34,425 nt of DNA from Thermoguttaceae bacterium (GCA_017550965.1 JAFZNK010000258.1:1-34425); one strand, 5' to 3'. Shown: positions 1 to 9,040, counted from the stretch's first letter. Notes: generated by a model from the sequence alone, not told the origin. Program-made: numbers and translations.

Positions 1-1388
1 AGTTCCGCAAGCGCGTCCACTTTGAGTTCCGTCAATTCCTCGAGCGAATGTTCGGTCGTGTCGTCGTAGTTGGCGAAATAGTCGTCGATCAGTTCCACGA
101 CGCGACCGTATTGCTCGCGAATCAGCGCCGCCTTCGCGTTGAGTACCACAGCGTGAGGAACGCGGTCGGAATCTTCCGGATCGATTCCGGCGAGAACTTT
201 TTTGGCGTACGCGTCCATTTCCATGGCGGTCGCTTCGTCCTCAAGATAATCGGCTTTGTCGAGCAGACGGTGCGCGTTGTAGTAAAAAACCTGGTCGCGC
301 AACTCGCGATCTTCTTCTTTGGCGAGCTTGGCGAGGATCTTTTCGCGTCGGGCGTGCGTCTCGTCCGTTTCGTCCGGATCGTATTTCGGCATGCTTTCCC
401 ATAACCACAATTCGTAGAAGAATTTGCGCGCGTCGACCGACATGTCCTGATCAAGACAAGCAAAGAAAAATTCGTCGCCTTTTTCGTACGCTTCAGCCTC
501 TTCTTCGTAGTAGTCGAAATCTTCGTCGAGGTCGTAACTGCCGTCCTCGTTCTCGCCGTCAATCCCGGTTCGCTCCGCTTCCAGAAGGAGAACGCCCAAC
601 TTCAACTCCATGGCGGTCTCGCGAACGCTCTTGTCGCGCTTGGGATCGTTGATAACGCTCTCGTAAAATTCCAGCGACTTCGCAAGCGACTCTTCCGGAG
701 TGTCCTCGTCGTCGTTCAGGCCGCCGATATCAAAGTCAAGATCGTCGTCCTCAAAATCGACGACGTCCATATCGAAAAGTCTTGTCAGGAAGAGCCTTCC
801 GACCGGCAGGCGAATCGCGACGCCGAAGCTCTGCACTTTCGACTCGGGCCGCGCGAGCGCGCTGTCGGCAAGATTGCGAACTCTCTTGTCGGTTCCGACG
901 TCGTTTAAAATGACGAACTTCTGCTTGACGACAAACAGAACTTCGTCTTCGTTCGACGCTTTGCGAAGCAGGTCGTTGACAAACGCGTTGAGATCGCGCA
1001 ACGTCTCGTCGTCGATCGCGGCGGCGAGCAACATCGCCTGAACCTTCATGGTAACCGCCTTTTCAAATTGTTCGCGCGTCAATTCGTCGCCAAACGCCAG
1101 AATTTTGTCGGCAAGCTCCGTTTCGAAACTGGAAATCGTCTTGCCGGCGACGAGAAGATCGGCGTCGTCGTCGAACTCGGGAGTATCCTGGTCGCTCATC
1201 TTGTCGTGAAGCGCGAAAAGCTCGTCGATCGTCGCGTTTTCGGGGACTTTCCAGTCGTCGGGATTGAACGTCTTCGAGGCGCTCGACGATTCGTCGGTAA
1301 ATTTGTCGAGATCAAATTCCTGCGCGTAAGTCCCCGAACTCAACGTCAGGAACGCAAGGAAAAAAACGACTGCTAACAGTTTGCGCAT
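1..1388 (-). CDS. secreted helical protein of unknown function, C-terminus outside the window
   Basis: The frame is open without a stop from an ATG at 1386-1388 to the left edge, giving 462 codons; the 3' end lies outside. The start is supported by AGGAG 10 nt upstream. The first 22 or so residues (MRKLLAVVFFLAFLTLSSG, then TYAQ) form a signal peptide, so the product is exported. The rest is acidic and predicted helical, with Asp/Glu-rich stretches near residues 200-220 and 310-325 and a TPR-like character towards the right-hand part. No catalytic motif is visible. It lies 91 nt downstream of the Sel1-repeat gene on the same strand, without a convincing terminator or promoter between them, so the two may be co-transcribed. 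The secreted redoxin-like protein at 16629-19682 also starts with a signal peptide and a long helical part. A thioredoxin-fold domain beyond the edge is therefore possible, but this is inference only. Confidence 0.8.
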   Translation of the reverse strand, partial: MRKLLAVVFFLAFLTLSSGTYAQEFDLDKFTDESSSASKTFNPDDWKVPENATIDELFALHDKMSDQDTPEFDDDADLLVAGKTISSFETELADKILAFGDELTREQFEKAVTMKVQAMLLAAAIDDETLRDLNAFVNDLLRKASNEDEVLFVVKQKFVILNDVGTDKRVRNLADSALARPESKVQSFGVAIRLPVGRLFLTRLFDMDVVDFEDDDLDFDIGGLNDDEDTPEESLAKSLEFYESVINDPKRDKSVRETAMELKLGVLLLEAERTGIDGENEDGSYDLDEDFDYYEEEAEAYEKGDEFFFACLDQDMSVDARKFFYELWLWESMPKYDPDETDETHARREKILAKLAKEEDRELRDQVFYYNAHRLLDKADYLEDEATAMEMDAYAKKVLAGIDPEDSDRVPHAVVLNAKAALIREQYGRVVELIDDYFANYDDTTEHSLEELTELKVDALAE

Positions 1389-1479
1389 TCTATAGTTACT
1401 CCTGATATTCTCCGCGTCTTCAGACGATTCTCAAACGAGAACGCCGCGACGCGACTGTTCAATTTCCAAGTCCAATCGA

Positions 1480-2382
1480 TTATTCCCAGGCGACGCCCTC
1501 GCCCACGCCCGCGTTCCAGCTTTGCGACTGTTTTTTGGCGAGTTTCTCCAGTTCCGCCGCTTTGCCGGGGTCTTTGGGAACCCCGTCCCCCGTCTTGTAC
1601 TGTTCGGCAAGTTGAAGCGTCGCCGCCGGATCGCCCAGTTCGGAGCCTTTCGCGTACCATTCGACCGCTTTGGCGACATTCTTCGCGCATCCAAGCCCTT
1701 TGGCGTAGAGATAGGCGATATTCGTCGCGGCTTCGGCGATCCCGCCCTCCGACGAGCGACGGTACCAACCCGCCGCTTTCGGGTAGTCTTTGACGATCTG
1801 TTCGAAATACAGCCCGATGTTATACGCGGCTTTGGCGTCGCCTAATTTGGCGGCTTTGCCGTACCACTCGACGCCCTCTTTGTATTTCTCCTGCTCGTAA
1901 TACATATTGCCGATATCGACCATCGCGGCGCGATCGCCCAGATCGGCGGCTTTTTTGAAATACTCGAGCGCTTTGTCCGGATTCGGAGGTTCAAAAATTC
2001 CGGCGTCGGCGATTTGACCGAGGTGACACAACGCGGCCGTATTTCCTTTTTCCGCGGCGACCTGGCAGAGCTTATAAGCCTGGACCATCATGCCGAACTC
2101 TTTTTTCCGACTGAAAAAGAGGCGTTGGAAAAAGCTCTTGGGATTGGTCGCCTCGCGCATGAGCAGGTCGGCGAGCCGCTCGATCGCGTCGACGTCCCCT
2201 TCGGCCGCCGCTTTCGCGTACCATCGACGCGCCTTTTTGTAGTCGGGCTTCTTTGTTCCGCCGGAGCCGTACGCTTCGGCCGCTTTTTTCATCGCCTCGA
2301 CGTCGCCGTTTTCCGCCGCCTGCAAATACTCCGGCAGTTTCGCCATAAGTTTTTCAACGTATTCCTGGGATTCGTACGCCAT
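1480..2382 (-). CDS. Sel1-like repeat protein (cytoplasmic TPR-type scaffold)
   Basis: A 300-residue protein made almost entirely of about seven Sel1-like repeats, a TPR variant of about 36 residues. Recurrent pieces are A..WY.KAAE.GD..A...L, for example KARRWYAKAAAEGD, ALEYFKKAADLGDRAA, GVEWYGKAAKLGDAKA and AVEWYAKGSELGDPAA. Sel1 proteins are alpha-solenoid adaptors for protein-protein contacts. No signal peptide is present, so it probably acts in the cytoplasm. The frame stays open far upstream, but the ATG at 2380-2382 is chosen because AGGAG lies 8 nt before it and the upstream part crosses the divergent promoter. The mRNA should start near 2452 from the promoter at 2459-2487. The partial gene ending at the left edge follows and may share the transcript. 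The partner protein cannot be deduced. Confidence 0.88.
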   Translation of the reverse strand: MAYESQEYVEKLMAKLPEYLQAAENGDVEAMKKAAEAYGSGGTKKPDYKKARRWYAKAAAEGDVDAIERLADLLMREATNPKSFFQRLFFSRKKEFGMMVQAYKLCQVAAEKGNTAALCHLGQIADAGIFEPPNPDKALEYFKKAADLGDRAAMVDIGNMYYEQEKYKEGVEWYGKAAKLGDAKAAYNIGLYFEQIVKDYPKAAGWYRRSSEGGIAEAATNIAYLYAKGLGCAKNVAKAVEWYAKGSELGDPAATLQLAEQYKTGDGVPKDPGKAAELEKLAKKQSQSWNAGVGEGVAWE

Positions 2383-2437
2383 CGCGGTTCTCCTTGTCGT
2401 CAGGCGGTCCAGTTTATTCTCGTTCGCGACAATTCGC

Positions 2438-2466
2438 TTGACCGAGCTTGTCGGGACTATTATAAT
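2438..2466 (+). promoter_or_regulatory. sigma70-type promoter for hydrolase copy A
   Basis: A -35 box TTGACC (2438-2443), a 17-nt spacer and a -10 box TATAAT (2461-2466). The predicted start near 2473 leaves a leader of about 39 nt before the ATG at 2512. It is interleaved with the divergent promoter of the Sel1-repeat gene. Confidence 0.8.
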
Positions 2467-2487
2467 CGAATCGAAAACCCGTTTCAA
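2459..2487 (-). promoter_or_regulatory. sigma70-type promoter for the Sel1-repeat gene
   Basis: On the minus strand a -35 box TTGAAA (2482-2487) and a -10 box TATAAT (2459-2464) are separated by exactly 17 nt. Transcription would begin near 2452, leaving a leader of about 70 nt. The -10 box shares four bases with the -10 box of the opposite promoter (2461-2466), because ATTATAAT at 2459-2466 is self-complementary. Confidence 0.75.
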
Positions 2488-2511
2488 CGCTCTTTTAGCG
2501 AAAGGATAAAA

Positions 2512-4464
2512 ATGAAACGTCAATATCTGTTGATTGTCGCAATCGCGACGTTTGCGCTTGCCGTCTCGCAAACGCTTTATTCGCAAAACCTGGACGAAAA
2601 CGGCGCGTTGCCGCGCGCGACCCCGGAATCGGTCGGGCTCTCCTCCGACGACGTCGCGAAAACAATTCGCGATCTCGACGAAAAATTCAATCGCGTCGAC
2701 AGCGTCATGATTCTTCGCGACGGCAAAGTCGTCGCGGAAGCGTGGCGCGCGCCCAACGGTCCCGATATTCCGCACGCGATGTATTCGCTGAGCAAGAGTT
2801 TCTGCTCGACCGCGATCGGATTCGCCGTCGCCGAAGGCAAATTGTCGCTCGATCAGAAAATCGTCGATATTTTTCCCGACGACGTTCCGGAAAATCCGTC
2901 GGAAAATCTCAAAAACGTCGATATCGAGTCGCTTCTGTCGATGTCGTGCGGACATTCTACGGAACCGTCGATTCCTAATCTGGTCGTTTCCGCCTACGAC
3001 CGCTACGTTCCCCCGACGGGCGACAACCCAACGTGGGTTCGTTTATTCCTGCAGCATCCGGTCGAACACGAGCCGAAGACGTTCTTCCGCTACAACACGG
3101 CGGGCACGTACATGCTCTCCGCCGCGCTCCAAAAAGCGACCGGGCAAACGACGCGCGACTACCTGATTCCGCGTCTGTTCGAACCGCTCCATATCGAAAC
3201 GCCCGTCTGGGAACAGTCTCCGGAAGGCGTCTCCAAGGGCGGCACGGGGCTTTTCCTCAAGACCGAAGACATAGCGAAATTCGGCCAATTCTATTTGCAA
3301 AAGGGCAAATGGAACGGCGAACAACTCCTTCCCGCCGAATGGATTGAGAACGCGACGACCAAGCACGTCTCCAACGGGGACAATCCCGACAGCGACTGGG
3401 CGCAGGGGTACTGCTTCCAGTTCTGGCGCTGCCGCCACAACGTCTATCGCGGCGACGGAGCGTACTGTCAGTTCTGCGTCGTCATGCCCGACCAAAATAT
3501 CGTCGTCGCCATAACTTCCGACTGCAACGACTATCAGGGCCAAATCAACGTCTTGTTCGACGACCTGCTCGTCGCCGCCAAAGACGCGCCGCTGCCCGAG
3601 AATCCCGACGCGCTCGCGAAACTGCGCGAGTTAGAGAAATCGCTCGCGCCCAAAGAAGGTTCGTCCGGCGCAAGAGTCGAATCGAAAACGATTTACAGCG
3701 AGAATCTCAAACGCGAAGTCAAATACCGCGTTTACGTTCCCAACGAATACCAGACGACGTCTCTGTTCTATCCGGTTCTGTACCTGCTGCACGGAATGGG
3801 CGGCGACGAAACGAATTGGAGCGACGACAAACTTGGAAATATGGTCAATACCTGCAACGCGTATTTCGCGGCTCGTCCGGATCAGAAACGCATCGTCGTC
3901 ATGCCGGACGCGCGAAGCGACTGGTATCGCGACTCCGCCGACGATTCGTGCAAATACGAATCGTTCTTCTTTAACGAGCTGATCCCCGAAATCGAGCGTT
4001 CGTACCGATGCAAGACCGACAAAAAAGACCGCGCAATCGCCGGAATGTCGATGGGCGGCTACGGAAGTTTGCTCTACGCGCTGCGCCATTCGGACATGTT
4101 CGACTCCTGCTACGCCATGGGCGCCGCGATTCGAACCAAAGACGAAGTCGAAACGCATTCGTTCGAAGAGTTCCTCAAACGGTATAAGTCGCGCGACGAC
4201 ATGACCGAAAGCGACAATCGATTCGACGACTATTACTTCGCCAACGATCCGCACACGCTCGTCAAGAACCTCGCGGATAAAAACGCCGTTCGATTCATCC
4301 TCGACTGCGGCGACGACGACGCGTTGCTCAAGGGCAATTGGGCGTTCTTCAACGAGGCGCGCGCCGCAAAAGTCCCGTGCGAACTCCGCGTCCGCAACGG
4401 CGGACATACGTGGGAGTATTGGCGCGAAGCGCTGCCTTTGTGCCTTGAATTTATCGCCCGTTAA
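2512..4464 (+). CDS. secreted bifunctional hydrolase A: serine beta-lactamase-fold domain fused to an esterase domain
   Basis: A 650-residue protein with a signal peptide (about residues 1-24). The start follows AAAGGA by a few bases; the frame is open further upstream, but that part precedes the promoter. Domain 1 (about 30-370) is of the beta-lactamase/class C penicillin-binding-like serine hydrolase family (PF00144): SLSK gives Ser92 and Lys95, and Tyr194 lies in a YNTAG motif. Domain 2 (about 400-650) is an alpha/beta-hydrolase of the esterase D/feruloyl esterase family (PF00756): LYLLHGMGG forms the oxyanion-side loop, GMSMGGYG contains nucleophile Ser513, the acid is in DCGDDD (about 601-603), and the histidine is His632 in GGHTW. 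All catalytic residues are present in both halves. Paralogues lie at 23961 and 25992. The substrate is unknown; ester or acyl groups on polysaccharide are a guess from the esterase family. Confidence 0.9.
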   Translation: MKRQYLLIVAIATFALAVSQTLYSQNLDENGALPRATPESVGLSSDDVAKTIRDLDEKFNRVDSVMILRDGKVVAEAWRAPNGPDIPHAMYSLSKSFCSTAIGFAVAEGKLSLDQKIVDIFPDDVPENPSENLKNVDIESLLSMSCGHSTEPSIPNLVVSAYDRYVPPTGDNPTWVRLFLQHPVEHEPKTFFRYNTAGTYMLSAALQKATGQTTRDYLIPRLFEPLHIETPVWEQSPEGVSKGGTGLFLKTEDIAKFGQFYLQKGKWNGEQLLPAEWIENATTKHVSNGDNPDSDWAQGYCFQFWRCRHNVYRGDGAYCQFCVVMPDQNIVVAITSDCNDYQGQINVLFDDLLVAAKDAPLPENPDALAKLRELEKSLAPKEGSSGARVESKTIYSENLKREVKYRVYVPNEYQTTSLFYPVLYLLHGMGGDETNWSDDKLGNMVNTCNAYFAARPDQKRIVVMPDARSDWYRDSADDSCKYESFFFNELIPEIERSYRCKTDKKDRAIAGMSMGGYGSLLYALRHSDMFDSCYAMGAAIRTKDEVETHSFEEFLKRYKSRDDMTESDNRFDDYYFANDPHTLVKNLADKNAVRFILDCGDDDALLKGNWAFFNEARAAKVPCELRVRNGGHTWEYWREALPLCLEFIAR

Positions 4465-4480
4465 AACGTAATCGCGCACG

Positions 4481-4537
4481 CGCGGCAAAAGGCGATGTCG
4501 GCAGAACGTCGACGCGCGTCTTTTGCCGCGTTTTTTT
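4481..4537 (+). terminator. rho-independent terminator after hydrolase A
   Basis: Perfect 11-bp stem: CGCGGCAAAAG at 4481-4491 pairs with CTTTTGCCGCG at 4520-4530, with a 28-nt loop, followed by seven T residues at 4531-4537. It lies 17 nt after the stop of hydrolase A and 20 nt before the next start. No separate promoter is visible between the hairpin and the phosphoesterase gene, so read-through may supply that gene. Confidence 0.85.
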
Positions 4538-4556
4538 AGAAAACAGGAGACAAAAT

Positions 4557-5939
4557 ATGCGCGTTGACAAACTGCCGCGCCGCGATTTTTTGAAGACGGC
4601 GTCTCTCTTCGCCGGAGCCGCCGCGGTCGCGCCCGAAAAGACGTTTGCGCAAGATAGCGCCGACGACGTGATCTTGCGTTTCGCCGTTACGTGCGACACG
4701 CATTTTCCAGGCTCTTTCTATCCGGGCTTCTTCCCCGGCAATTCCCAGGAAACGCAACAATCGCGATTAGCCAAAGCGATTCGACTCGCCGTCGACTACG
4801 CTTCCGCGCAGCCTTACGAGCGTCTCGACGCTTTCGCCGTTTGCGGCGACATGACAAATCGCGGGGTCGAAGAAGAGCTCGTTCCCTTTTGCAAAACGTT
4901 AGACGCCGCCCTTCCCGCCGAAACGCAACGCGTTCTCTGTATGGGAAGCCACGAATATATGGGCGGCTCGCGGGAGCTTTGGGAAAAAATTTGCAAGACG
5001 CCCGGAAACCGTCGGCGCGAGATCGGCGGATTTCAATTTATAACGCTTTCTCCCGACGACGTCTGCGAGACCGACGGCGTTTATAAAAACCGCCTCGAAT
5101 GGGTTGAACGCGAACTGGAAGCCGCCGTCGCCGAGGGCGGGCCCGAGCGACCGATCTTCTTTTTCCAACATTATCACGTAACGCGTCCTGAAACTCCGGA
5201 GCTTCTCGCCGCGGAACCTCAATGGCTGAAAGGACGACGAACGACGCGTTGTCACAAAGGTCCGCAAGGGGCGTCCGACCTCTTCCCGATTTTCGAAAAG
5301 TATCCTCAACTTATTGATTTTTCAGGACATTCGCACTATCCGATTTCCGACCCCGGCGTCGCCTGGCAAGGGAAATTCACTCTATTCGGTTGCGGAACGT
5401 TAACTTACGGCAAATTCCTCGAACCGCCCTACGACACGACGCCCGAAGACCGTTACGAATACGCGCAATTCTACGTCGTCGAAGTTTCGCGCGATTTTTC
5501 CGTCCGCTTGCGAATTATGGACTTGCCGTCCGAATCGTTGATCGCTCGCGAATATCGCGTCGAACGCCCCGCCGACCCAACCTGCCGTCCCTATTCCGAC
5601 GCGCGAATCGAAACGTTTCCCACGCCCGTCTGGGGCCCCGGCGCAGGACTTTGGCGCGACGAACGACCGTCCGACGGCGGTTCGTTTCGTTTTCCGCAAG
5701 CGCAAAACGTCGAAGTCGTCCAGAGTTATCGAGTCGTTCTCGTCAAGAAAAACGAGCCTGAAAAGATCGTCGCGGAGCGGCTCTTGTGGTCGAAATTCTA
5801 CCGCAATCCCCAGCCGGATAAAATAACGTTCAGTTTAACGAATCTGGACCCGAAAACAGATTATCATATGGAAGTCGTCCCGATTAACTTCTTTGGAAAA
5901 CAGGGCGAAACTCCCCTGACGCTCGACTTTACGACCTGA
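4557..5939 (+). CDS. Tat-exported metallophosphoesterase
   Basis: A 460-residue calcineurin-like phosphoesterase, a binuclear-metal phosphomonoesterase or diesterase. AGGAG lies 8 nt before the ATG. The N-terminus has a twin-arginine signal (RRDFLK at 8-13, then a hydrophobic stretch, cleavage near AFAQ-type residues 30-32), so it is exported folded by the Tat system. Metal-site motifs in order: CDTH (Asp47, His49), CGDMTNRG (Asp98), GSHE (His132), QHYH (His205 region) and SGHSH (His258, His260). In the third motif the usual metal-bridging Asn of GNH[ED] is replaced by Ser131, so activity may be altered. The last 90 or so residues look like a fibronectin-III or Ig-type beta sandwich (ITFSLTNLDPKTDYHMEVVP). 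It is downstream of hydrolase A on the same strand. Substrate unknown. Confidence 0.88.
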   Translation: MRVDKLPRRDFLKTASLFAGAAAVAPEKTFAQDSADDVILRFAVTCDTHFPGSFYPGFFPGNSQETQQSRLAKAIRLAVDYASAQPYERLDAFAVCGDMTNRGVEEELVPFCKTLDAALPAETQRVLCMGSHEYMGGSRELWEKICKTPGNRRREIGGFQFITLSPDDVCETDGVYKNRLEWVERELEAAVAEGGPERPIFFFQHYHVTRPETPELLAAEPQWLKGRRTTRCHKGPQGASDLFPIFEKYPQLIDFSGHSHYPISDPGVAWQGKFTLFGCGTLTYGKFLEPPYDTTPEDRYEYAQFYVVEVSRDFSVRLRIMDLPSESLIAREYRVERPADPTCRPYSDARIETFPTPVWGPGAGLWRDERPSDGGSFRFPQAQNVEVVQSYRVVLVKKNEPEKIVAERLLWSKFYRNPQPDKITFSLTNLDPKTDYHMEVVPINFFGKQGETPLTLDFTT

Positions 5940-6012
5940 CAGAAAGTAACGTCCGGTTAAAACAAAGCGTAACGCCGCCGCAACGCAGTTTTAATAAGCA
6001 TGCGCCCAATGA

Positions 6013-6086
6013 GGCGCGGCGTGATTCAAACGGGCGACGAACGGACCAAAGAGAGCGGATTAAAAACGCCCGGCGTCCTCCAACGA
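6013..6086 (-). repeat. dispersed 74-bp repeat, relic of an esterase 3' end
   Basis: These 74 bases match 9995-10068 with 72 identities (differences at 6030 and 6077). In the second copy the right-hand 27 bases are the last eight codons and the stop of the esterase gene, ending SLENAGRF. Here the same frame reads SLEDAGRF and stop (6060-6086), but no esterase body follows; the stop codon of LRR protein 1 lies 11 nt to the right. The rest of 5940-6096, between the convergent phosphoesterase and LRR genes, shows no gene. CGGGCG (6031-6036) can pair with CGCCCG (6067-6072). Confidence 0.85.
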
Positions 6087-6096
6087 AGCCTGACGG

Positions 6097-8931
6097 TTAT
6101 TCCGGCCCGACAATCTCGTATTCGAGTCTTTTAAAGCGCGCCCAATGTTCGGCGTAACTACCCTCGTAGACGCGGATTTTGGCTGGAGAACCAGAAAAGG
6201 CGCCGTCGGCAATCCTTTCGACGCTTCTGGGAAGGAGCGCGTCTTTTAGCGCGGAACAACTGGAAAAAATTCCGGGCTCGACGGCTTTCAAGCTTTCAGG
6301 CAAAACGACGCTCGTCAAAGAAGAACAACCGCGAAAAGCGTACGTCTCGATCGTTTTAACGCCGGCGGGAAGGTTCAGTTCGGCGAGCCCCGCGCAATCT
6401 AAAAAAGCGCCGCGACCGATTGTTTCAACTCCTTCGGGAATAACGACGCTCTTTAGCGACGAACATCCCTCAAAGGCGTAGTTGGCAATCTTCTTGACCG
6501 TCTCTGGTATTTCGTAGCTCTGAACCCGACTCGACGACGGAAACTTCACGAGCGTTTCCATCTTTTTGTCAAAAAGAACGCCCGATTCGGAACGGAAATA
6601 AGCGTTGTTCGGGTCGACGTCGATCGCCGCGTCGCAATTAGCAAAAGCGATCTCGTCAATCGCTTCAACTCCTTTGGAAATAACGATTTTTTTCAGCGAC
6701 GGATAGTAGGAGAACGCCTCGGGGCCGATTGTTTTGACAGTTTCGGGCACGTTGCAAACAGGGTTTGGAGCGGACGGATAGGAAATAAGCGTTTCTTTCG
6801 CCTTGTCGAAAAGGATCCCGGATTCTGAAGAATAATACGGATTCTCCGGATCGACCTTAATCGCGGGGCCGCTGGACGAAAACGCCCTCGGGTCGATTTC
6901 TTCAACGCTTTTGGGTATTTCCACGCTCGCCAGAGAGGAGCAACGCAGGAACGCGAAGAGTTCGATTCTTTTGACGCCTTCGGGCACGACCAGCCTCTCG
7001 AGCGTGGAACTGTCGGCAAACATAGAATCGGCGATCGCGTCGATTCCTTCAGAAAGCGCGACGCTTTTCAACGAAGAACAATTGGAAAAGACGCCGTGAT
7101 TAAGAATCTTGACGGAATTTGGAACGACGACGCGCGTCAACGAAGCGCAACCGGAAAAAGCGTAATCGTTAATTATCGTAACAGATTCGGGAATATCGAT
7201 TTGCGCAAGAGCGAAACATTCGGAAAAAGCGTTCATTCCAATATAAGACACGCCGTCGGGAATAACGACGTTTGTCAGGGAAGAACACCCGGAAAACGCA
7301 TGCGATTCAATTCTTTTAACCCCCTTTGGAATCTCGTAAGAGCGAATTGAAGTTGAGATTGGGAAACGCACAATCGTTTCCTTCTTCTTATCGAATAGTA
7401 TCCCGGATTCGGACGAATAGTATGGATTCCCTGGATCGACTTCAAACATTGGGCCGCAATGATTGAATTCCCAGTTGTTAATTACTTCAACGGCATTATG
7501 AATAACGAAACGCGCCAGCGAGGAACAATAAATAAAAACGCTTCTGTCGAGTTTCTTTATGTTTTTCGGAACGGTAAAACAAGTCAACGAGGAACAGTAG
7601 CTAAAAGCGTTTGAATCAATTCGTCGAACGCTGTCTGGCAAATTCGCTTCTTCTAGCGAAGAACACTCCCAGAACGCGCGTGCTTCAACTGATTCAAGTC
7701 CTTCGGGAAAAACGACGCGTTTCAGCGAGGAACAACGGTCGAACGCCCCCTCGTGAATCGCTTTGAGTCCGTCGCGTAAGACGACGCTCGTCAGCGAAGA
7801 ACAACCGAAAAACGCGTCGGAGCATATCGCTTCTACTCCTTCTGGAAATTCGACTTCCAATAATGAAGAACACTTTTTGAACGCTCTGTATCCGATTGAT
7901 TTTACGCCCTTAGGAATGACGACGCTTTTAAGAGAAGAACATTCGTTAAAGGTTCCTTCGTTGATTGCGTCAATTCCTTCGGGAAGAATAACGCCCGTTA
8001 ATGAAGAACAATATTGGAACGTACGAGAACCGAGCGTTTTCGCTTTTTTGGGAAGAACGACGCGAGCGAGCGAAGAACAGTCCTCAAACACGCCGAATCC
8101 AACGCTACCGCCGGTTCCTATACTTTCGACGCTCTCGGGAATCTTGACGCTTGTCAGCGAAGAGCAACCGAAAAACGCGCCGTCGCCAATCTCAACGACG
8201 CCGTCGGGAATAACGACGCTCGTTAAAAAAGCGCGATTGTAAAACGCGTAGCTTCCGATTCTTCGAACGCTCCTGGGGACCGCGTACGATCGAACGGAAA
8301 CGGAGGGGGGAAAATACAGCAGAATTTCTTTCGCCTTGTCAAAGAGAACGCCGTCGTCGGAAACATAGTTGGGATTCTCCGGCGCGACTTCAATCGCCGC
8401 GTCGCAACCGGTAAAAGCGCCCTCTTCAATCGTTTCAACGCCCGCGGGAATAAACAGGTTTGTCAGCGAAGCACAACCGCTGAACGCGCTTTGTCCGATC
8501 GTCTTCACGCTCTTGGGAATAACGACGTCTTTGAGCGAACTCCTTCGGGCAATCGCATGCTCGCCGATTTCAACGACTTGTTTCCCGTTAATTTGCTCGG
8601 GCAGAACGAGTTTTCCGTCCTCCAGCCGAACGTCTTCGGAAAGACCGTCTATCGAAACGCCTCCCTCAACGTCGCGAACAACATAAGGCCCGATTTTCTC
8701 CGGGGGATATTCCCCGTTTCTCATTATACTCTTGCGACGCGAAGCGACGTTTTCGGTCTGTTTCGGCGCTTCTTCGGAACGACTGGTCGTTCTGGATCCG
8801 TCGACGTCGCTCTGTTCGGCGAACGCGGTCGACATGGGGTCTACGATTCCAAACACGGTCGCCATCGCAACGACAAAAGGCGCCGCAAAAGAAAGAACCG
8901 ACGAAAAGGGCAAAAAATGTAACTTCGCCAT
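6097..8931 (-). CDS. secreted BspA-like leucine-rich-repeat protein 1
   Basis: A 944-residue protein. The ATG at 8929-8931 is preceded by GAGGGG 6 nt away; a TTG seven codons upstream is less likely because it overlaps that site. The N-terminus is hydrophobic (about residues 6-38, ending STAFA) and looks like a signal peptide. Nearly all the rest is BspA/TpLRR-type repeats (LRR_5, PF13306) of 23 residues with the pattern AF.GCSSL..V.IP..V..I. At least four intervening modules of the type NPYYSSESGILFDK..ETL..FP interrupt the repeat array, dividing it into blocks. Such proteins are surface binding proteins in gut and oral bacteria. No membrane anchor or sorting motif is visible at the C-terminus (ends EYEIVGPE). 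It sits downstream of a short LRR tail relic and upstream of an esterase tail relic. Confidence 0.93.
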   Translation of the reverse strand: MAKLHFLPFSSVLSFAAPFVVAMATVFGIVDPMSTAFAEQSDVDGSRTTSRSEEAPKQTENVASRRKSIMRNGEYPPEKIGPYVVRDVEGGVSIDGLSEDVRLEDGKLVLPEQINGKQVVEIGEHAIARRSSLKDVVIPKSVKTIGQSAFSGCASLTNLFIPAGVETIEEGAFTGCDAAIEVAPENPNYVSDDGVLFDKAKEILLYFPPSVSVRSYAVPRSVRRIGSYAFYNRAFLTSVVIPDGVVEIGDGAFFGCSSLTSVKIPESVESIGTGGSVGFGVFEDCSSLARVVLPKKAKTLGSRTFQYCSSLTGVILPEGIDAINEGTFNECSSLKSVVIPKGVKSIGYRAFKKCSSLLEVEFPEGVEAICSDAFFGCSSLTSVVLRDGLKAIHEGAFDRCSSLKRVVFPEGLESVEARAFWECSSLEEANLPDSVRRIDSNAFSYCSSLTCFTVPKNIKKLDRSVFIYCSSLARFVIHNAVEVINNWEFNHCGPMFEVDPGNPYYSSESGILFDKKKETIVRFPISTSIRSYEIPKGVKRIESHAFSGCSSLTNVVIPDGVSYIGMNAFSECFALAQIDIPESVTIINDYAFSGCASLTRVVVPNSVKILNHGVFSNCSSLKSVALSEGIDAIADSMFADSSTLERLVVPEGVKRIELFAFLRCSSLASVEIPKSVEEIDPRAFSSSGPAIKVDPENPYYSSESGILFDKAKETLISYPSAPNPVCNVPETVKTIGPEAFSYYPSLKKIVISKGVEAIDEIAFANCDAAIDVDPNNAYFRSESGVLFDKKMETLVKFPSSSRVQSYEIPETVKKIANYAFEGCSSLKSVVIPEGVETIGRGAFLDCAGLAELNLPAGVKTIETYAFRGCSSLTSVVLPESLKAVEPGIFSSCSALKDALLPRSVERIADGAFSGSPAKIRVYEGSYAEHWARFKRLEYEIVGPE

Positions 8932-8998
8932 AATAATCCCCTCTGTTTGCAACGTAAGAAAGACGAATGACCCGCGTTCAACTACCCGACTACAGGGC

Positions 8999-9040
8999 TC
9001 AAAGCGGCTTGAACGAAATCTTGTTCCTGGCGGCGTAAAA
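8999..9040 (-). pseudogene. 3'-terminal relic of another BspA-like LRR gene
   Basis: On the minus strand the frame ending with TGA at 8999-9001 reads FYAARNKISFKPL and stop. This matches the C-termini of LRR protein 2 (AEKNKIPFKPL) and LRR protein 3 (AKRNKLRFEPL). Further upstream the reading loses similarity before the toxin gene at 9117. It is therefore the tail of a fourth LRR gene whose body is gone. The surrounding gap 8932-9116 holds nothing else clear; a weak TTGAAC box lies near 8978 for LRR protein 1. Confidence 0.7.
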
